A stretch of DNA of 42,361 bases from Erysipelotrichaceae bacterium. Its GTDB lineage: Bacteria > Bacillota_I > Bacilli_A > Erysipelotrichales > Erysipelotrichaceae. Below the pieces are notes generated by a model that was not told where the DNA came from, did no database searches, and saw only the letters and a list, made by a program, of their open reading frames with translations. The translations under genes were made by a program, and so were the position numbers. Of the stretch, positions 39,343 through 42,361 are shown piece after piece (the stretch's first letter is position 1; every line of letters begins with the position of its first letter). The stretch is from assembly GCA_029101345.1 (NCBI GenBank), contig JAQXQU010000060.1:1-42361 (forward strand), given 5' to 3'.

Positions 39343-41613
39343 ATGAATGAGATGATTATCAAGGAAATTGCTCAAAGTCTAAAGGTTAAGGTTGAGCAGG
39401 TTAATGCAACACTGAAAATGCTGGAAGAAGGCAATACAGTGCCATTTATTGCCCGTTATCGCAAGGAAGCAACCGGTTCCCTGGATGAAGAGCAGATCTT
39501 GGCTATTGAGAAACAGTACAAGTATCAATTGAATCTAAGCGAGAGAAAAGAAGCAGTTTTGAATCTTATTGAACAGCAGGGCAAACTGACTGATGAATTA
39601 AGAGATGCTGTCAATGCCTGTGAAAAGCTTTCTGAAGTAGAAGATCTTTATCGACCATATAAGCAGAAGAAAAAGACGAGAGCTGCTACAGCCATCAACA
39701 AAGGCCTTCAGCCATTGGCTGATTATATGCTTAATCTTACTGATGGTGATCTGAATAAGGAAGCAGAAAAGTATCTGACTGCTGATGTCATGGATATTAA
39801 AGAGGCAATTCAGGGTGCTAGTGATATCATTGCTGAAAATGTCTCTGATAATGCCAAGCTGCGCTGGTCCTTCAAGGATACAATCAATAAGACAGCTACC
39901 ATTAATACCCGCAAGAAGAAGGATGCTGTTGATGAGCGCAAAGTCTATGAGATGTATTATGAAAGAGATGAGAAAATAACTTCTCTGGCTAATCATCGGA
40001 TTATGGCTATTGACCGGGCAGAAAAGGAAAAGGTCATTACTGTATCATTTGCCTATGATACAGATTTCCTGGAAGAAGAAGCCTATAATGCTTATCTGAA
40101 GGGTTCCAATTTATCTTATGAAGATGTCATGAAGACAGCTATCAAGGATGGTTGCGAAAGACTGCTGTTCCCATCGATTGAAAATGAAATACGTTCAGAT
40201 CTAAGCGAAAGAGCACATGACCAGTCCATCGAAATCTTCTCAATGAATCTTGAAAAGCTTTTATCACAACCAGCCTTAAAGGGCAGAACAGTCTTGGGTT
40301 TTGACCCTGGTTACTATAATGGTTGCAAGTTGGCGGTTCTTGATGAAACTGGCAAGATGTTAACAGTAGCGAAGATCTATCCATTCAGAAAAGATGGTGA
40401 TGTCACCCTAGCCAAGAAGAAGCTGGCAAAGCTTATCGGTGATTATCATGTTGAAATCATTGCCATTGGCAATGGTACAGCATCCAGAGAATCAGAAAAG
40501 CTCTGTGCAGAAATGATCAGGGAATATGGTTTGAAGGTGGAATATGCCATTGTCTCAGAAGCCGGTGCTTCAGTCTGGTCTGCCCAGGAAGAAGCCCGCA
40601 AGGAATTCCCGGATCTGCAGGTCGAAGAAAGATCAGCTGTTTCCATCGGCCGCCGACTTCTTGATCCACTGCCAGAACTGATCAAGATTGATCCAAAATC
40701 CATTGGTGTAGGCCAGTACCAGCATGATTTGCCACAAAAGGCTCTAAGTGAAAGGCTTGATGAAGCCATTATGAAGGTTGTCAACCGTGTTGGTGCCGAT
40801 CTAAATACAGCATCTGTTGAATTATTAACCCACATTTCCGGATTAAATGCCGGCATTGCCAATGAAATTGTCAATTATCGCAATACCAATGGCCGTTTCA
40901 CTAATCGCAAGCAGCTGCTTGATGTCAAGAAACTAGGTCCTAAGGCCTTTATGCAGTGTGCAGGCTTCTTGAGAATCAATGATGGTGATGAACCCCTGGA
41001 CGCAACATCCATTCACCCTGAAAGCTATGATATCGCCAAGGAAGTGATGAGAGTCTGCGGCATCAAACAGCTAGGTGATCAAAATGCTGTCTTTGATGAT
41101 GCTTTAGTCGCAAATATCAATGTCGATGAATACACATTGAAGGATATTGAAGATGCTATCAGAATGCCGCTTAGAGACTATCGTGACCAGTTTGAAGGTG
41201 CGGTACTTAAGTCAGATGTTCTGGAAATTGATGATCTCAAGATTGGTGACAAGCTATCAGGTACGGTTAGAAATGTTGTTGACTTTGGTGCCTTTGTAGA
41301 TATCGGTCTTCACGAGGATGGTCTAGTCCACATTTCCCGCATGACTTTTGATAAGATCAGTCATCCATCAGAAGTTGTTTCAGTAGCTGATATTGTTGAA
41401 GTCTATGTCATCAGCATCGATAAGGAAAAGGGCCGTGTCCAGCTTTCGCTATTATCACCAGAAGACCTGGCTAAGAAGGAAGCAATGAACGAAGCTAATC
41501 GCAAGCAATGGAAGGACCGCAAAAAGGCTAGGAACAAGAACAGCAAGCCAAAGGAAAAGGAAGTAACGATGGAAGATGCCATGGCTGCCCTCCTAAAGAG
41601 ATTTGGCAAGTAG
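39343..41613 (+). CDS. tex: Tex family RNA-binding transcription accessory protein
   Basis: A 756-residue protein with the full Tex order: helical N-terminus (FIARYRKEATGSLDEEQI), the YqgF/RNase H-like domain (GFDPGYYNGCKLAVLD), helix-hairpin-helix motifs (GLNAGIANEIVNYRNTNG, VKKLGPKAFMQCAGFL) and a C-terminal S1 domain (GDKLSGTVRNVVDFGAFVDIGLHEDGLVHIS). It ends in a basic KKARNKNSKPKEKE tail. Tex binds nucleic acid and affects transcription and toxin or virulence gene expression in several bacteria; its exact activity is debated. AAAGGAAG serves as ribosome site. Confidence 0.95.
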   Translation: MNEMIIKEIAQSLKVKVEQVNATLKMLEEGNTVPFIARYRKEATGSLDEEQILAIEKQYKYQLNLSERKEAVLNLIEQQGKLTDELRDAVNACEKLSEVEDLYRPYKQKKKTRAATAINKGLQPLADYMLNLTDGDLNKEAEKYLTADVMDIKEAIQGASDIIAENVSDNAKLRWSFKDTINKTATINTRKKKDAVDERKVYEMYYERDEKITSLANHRIMAIDRAEKEKVITVSFAYDTDFLEEEAYNAYLKGSNLSYEDVMKTAIKDGCERLLFPSIENEIRSDLSERAHDQSIEIFSMNLEKLLSQPALKGRTVLGFDPGYYNGCKLAVLDETGKMLTVAKIYPFRKDGDVTLAKKKLAKLIGDYHVEIIAIGNGTASRESEKLCAEMIREYGLKVEYAIVSEAGASVWSAQEEARKEFPDLQVEERSAVSIGRRLLDPLPELIKIDPKSIGVGQYQHDLPQKALSERLDEAIMKVVNRVGADLNTASVELLTHISGLNAGIANEIVNYRNTNGRFTNRKQLLDVKKLGPKAFMQCAGFLRINDGDEPLDATSIHPESYDIAKEVMRVCGIKQLGDQNAVFDDALVANINVDEYTLKDIEDAIRMPLRDYRDQFEGAVLKSDVLEIDDLKIGDKLSGTVRNVVDFGAFVDIGLHEDGLVHISRMTFDKISHPSEVVSVADIVEVYVISIDKEKGRVQLSLLSPEDLAKKEAMNEANRKQWKDRKKARNKNSKPKEKEVTMEDAMAALLKRFGK

Positions 41614-41632
41614 ATTCTAAGCAATCACAAAT

Positions 41633-41663
41633 AAACCCTGTTAAACCGATTAACAGGGTTTTT
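41633..41663 (+). terminator. Terminator after tex
   Basis: AAACCCTGTTAA (41633-41644) with TTAACAGGGTTT (41650-41661), loop ACCGA, T-run. Confidence 0.93.
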
Positions 41664-41889
41664 AACTAATAAGGAAAGTGCAGATCAGGAAGAAAATGCT
41701 GATGGTCAAGATACCTCATCGCCATGGTGGGGTTGTCCATGTCTTCGTAACAATGATTCGCAAAAACATTATTGATAAAGCATCTTGCTTCCTGAATGAT
41801 TCCCCTTCAAAAAGGCAGCTGATTATGCAAAATGGAGGGTGGAAACCCTGCATTATCTATTGCCAAATGATTGGCAATATTAGCTAAAG
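41664..41889. other. Gap between tex and the ECF gene: no intact gene, possible remnant
   Basis: About 226 bases between two terminators. The 69-codon plus-strand frame from ~41678 has poor composition and no ribosome site. On the minus strand a stretch reads with protein-like content (FINNVFANHCYEDMDN, then MAMRYLDHQHFLPDLHFPY and a stop near 41667) but is broken upstream by a stop. I take this as a possible decayed gene of unknown family, not a functional one. Confidence 0.35.
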
Positions 41890-41895
41890 CAAAAT

Positions 41896-41931
41896 AATAA
41901 TCCTTCTGATTCAGACATCAGAAGGATTATT
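41896..41931. terminator. Terminator of the ECF S-component gene (bidirectional)
   Basis: A 15-bp perfect stem, AATAATCCTTCTGAT (41896-41910) with ATCAGAAGGATTATT (41917-41931), loop TCAGAC, T/A-rich on both sides. Confidence 0.9.
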
Positions 41932-41952
41932 TATGTATAGGGATGGGATTAT

Positions 41953-42361
41953 TTACTTATTTGGTGCCAAGTCCTTCAGAGCTTGATTATTCTTTAAACG
42001 GGCTCTGATGCCAAGATAGAGGACTGAAGCAATGACAATAGCCAAGATGCCATTGGTAGTTGTTGTAATCCATTTGCCAATAGCCAGATAAGAGGCAGCC
42101 TTAGTGCTATTGCCTAACAGGAACTGATAGTAGAAGAATGAGAATACTGGCTCAAAGATGATGTTGAAAATCATGCCGGCACTGACGGAAGCCACTGTCG
42201 CTGCTACGAGATTCTTGCCTTCCCTGTCTTTGATATGGAAGATCTTATGAGCAAAGAAACCAGTGATAACGCCAATCATGAACTTGAGGATCAGAGTTTT
42301 TGGTGCCACGATGACATAAGCAGGGTCAAGCAAGTCGCCAATGCCCATGCCGATAGCTCCG
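41953..42361 (-). CDS. ECF transporter S component, C-terminal part (5' end outside window)
   Basis: Minus strand, open to the window edge: four more codons (GAIG) precede the internal ATG at 42348, and GAIGMGIGDLLDP matches the middle of S components, so the true start lies outside. About 136 residues are visible. The motif IGDLLDPAYVIVAPKTLILKFMIGVITGFFA is typical of the substrate-binding membrane subunit of energy-coupling-factor vitamin importers. Three further hydrophobic helices follow, then a short basic tail. The vitamin or other ligand cannot be assigned from this part, and no ATPase or T component is in view. Confidence 0.82.
   Translation of the reverse strand, partial: GAIGMGIGDLLDPAYVIVAPKTLILKFMIGVITGFFAHKIFHIKDREGKNLVAATVASVSAGMIFNIIFEPVFSFFYYQFLLGNSTKAASYLAIGKWITTTTNGILAIVIASVLYLGIRARLKNNQALKDLAPNK

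Noticed and set aside
41678-41887. Plus-strand frame of 69 codons after tex
   Set aside because: It lies between two terminators, has no ribosome site or family features, and other frames of the same DNA look at least as protein-like; treated as a remnant or non-coding.

Overview
This is a dense stretch of a low-to-moderate GC Gram-positive (Bacillota) chromosome. The gene content, the AGA-rich codon use, strong AAGGAGG ribosome sites, short T-tailed terminators, RNase M5 and a huge MBG-repeat surface protein fit a gut- or mouth-dwelling member of the Erysipelotrichia; that placement is inference from style, not from a marker gene. I see no rRNA, tRNA or CRISPR array.

Layout. (1) 1-3960: the tail of a surface-polysaccharide cluster: CapF/FnlB C-terminus, a polytopic GT-C-like membrane protein, a CapG/FnlC-type UDP-GlcNAc 2-epimerase and a family 2 glycosyltransferase. 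CapF and CapG together point to UDP-L-FucNAc. (2) 3962-6753: ispD-rnmV-rsmA-ispE, joined by start/stop overlaps (isoprenoid precursors plus 5S and 16S rRNA maturation) and apparently continuous with the polysaccharide genes. (3) 6811-8262: a PRPP synthetase with an extra ~155-residue N-terminal domain that looks like a decayed GlmU nucleotidyltransferase. (4) 8915-16993: a ~2692-residue secreted, membrane-anchored repeat protein. (5) 17120-18400 amidohydrolase and 19864-20682 BtpA/SgcQ-family protein, convergent, with an IS150-like IS3-family element inserted into the loop of what was their shared terminator. (6) 20917-23190: a two-helix membrane protein with a DeoR-type regulator, then two small unknown genes. 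(7) 23233-26939: fruKA divergent from fruR. (8) 26941-37878: a nucleotidyltransferase and then a large L-ascorbate (ula) regulon. (9) 37956-42361: DegV, gamma-carbonic-anhydrase-like protein, Tex, and an ECF S component cut by the window end.

The ula region is the functional centre. UlaABC (PTS) would import ascorbate as L-ascorbate-6-phosphate; UlaG opens the lactone; UlaD decarboxylates; UlaE and UlaF convert L-xylulose-5-P through L-ribulose-5-P to D-xylulose-5-P. Beyond this minimal pathway there are a second UlaE, a second class II aldolase that is not a canonical 4-epimerase, two Cof-type HAD phosphatases and an uncharacterised cytosolic beta-propeller-like protein with an FG-GAP/VCBS calcium motif. 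Sites resembling CcpA cre boxes overlap the promoters, so catabolite repression is likely.

Most noteworthy: the GlmU-like/PRPP synthetase fusion; the IS in a terminator loop, with a reading-frame lesion and a self-insulating end; the FG-GAP protein of the ula operon; active-site changes in UlaD; and the nested repeat architecture of the giant surface protein.
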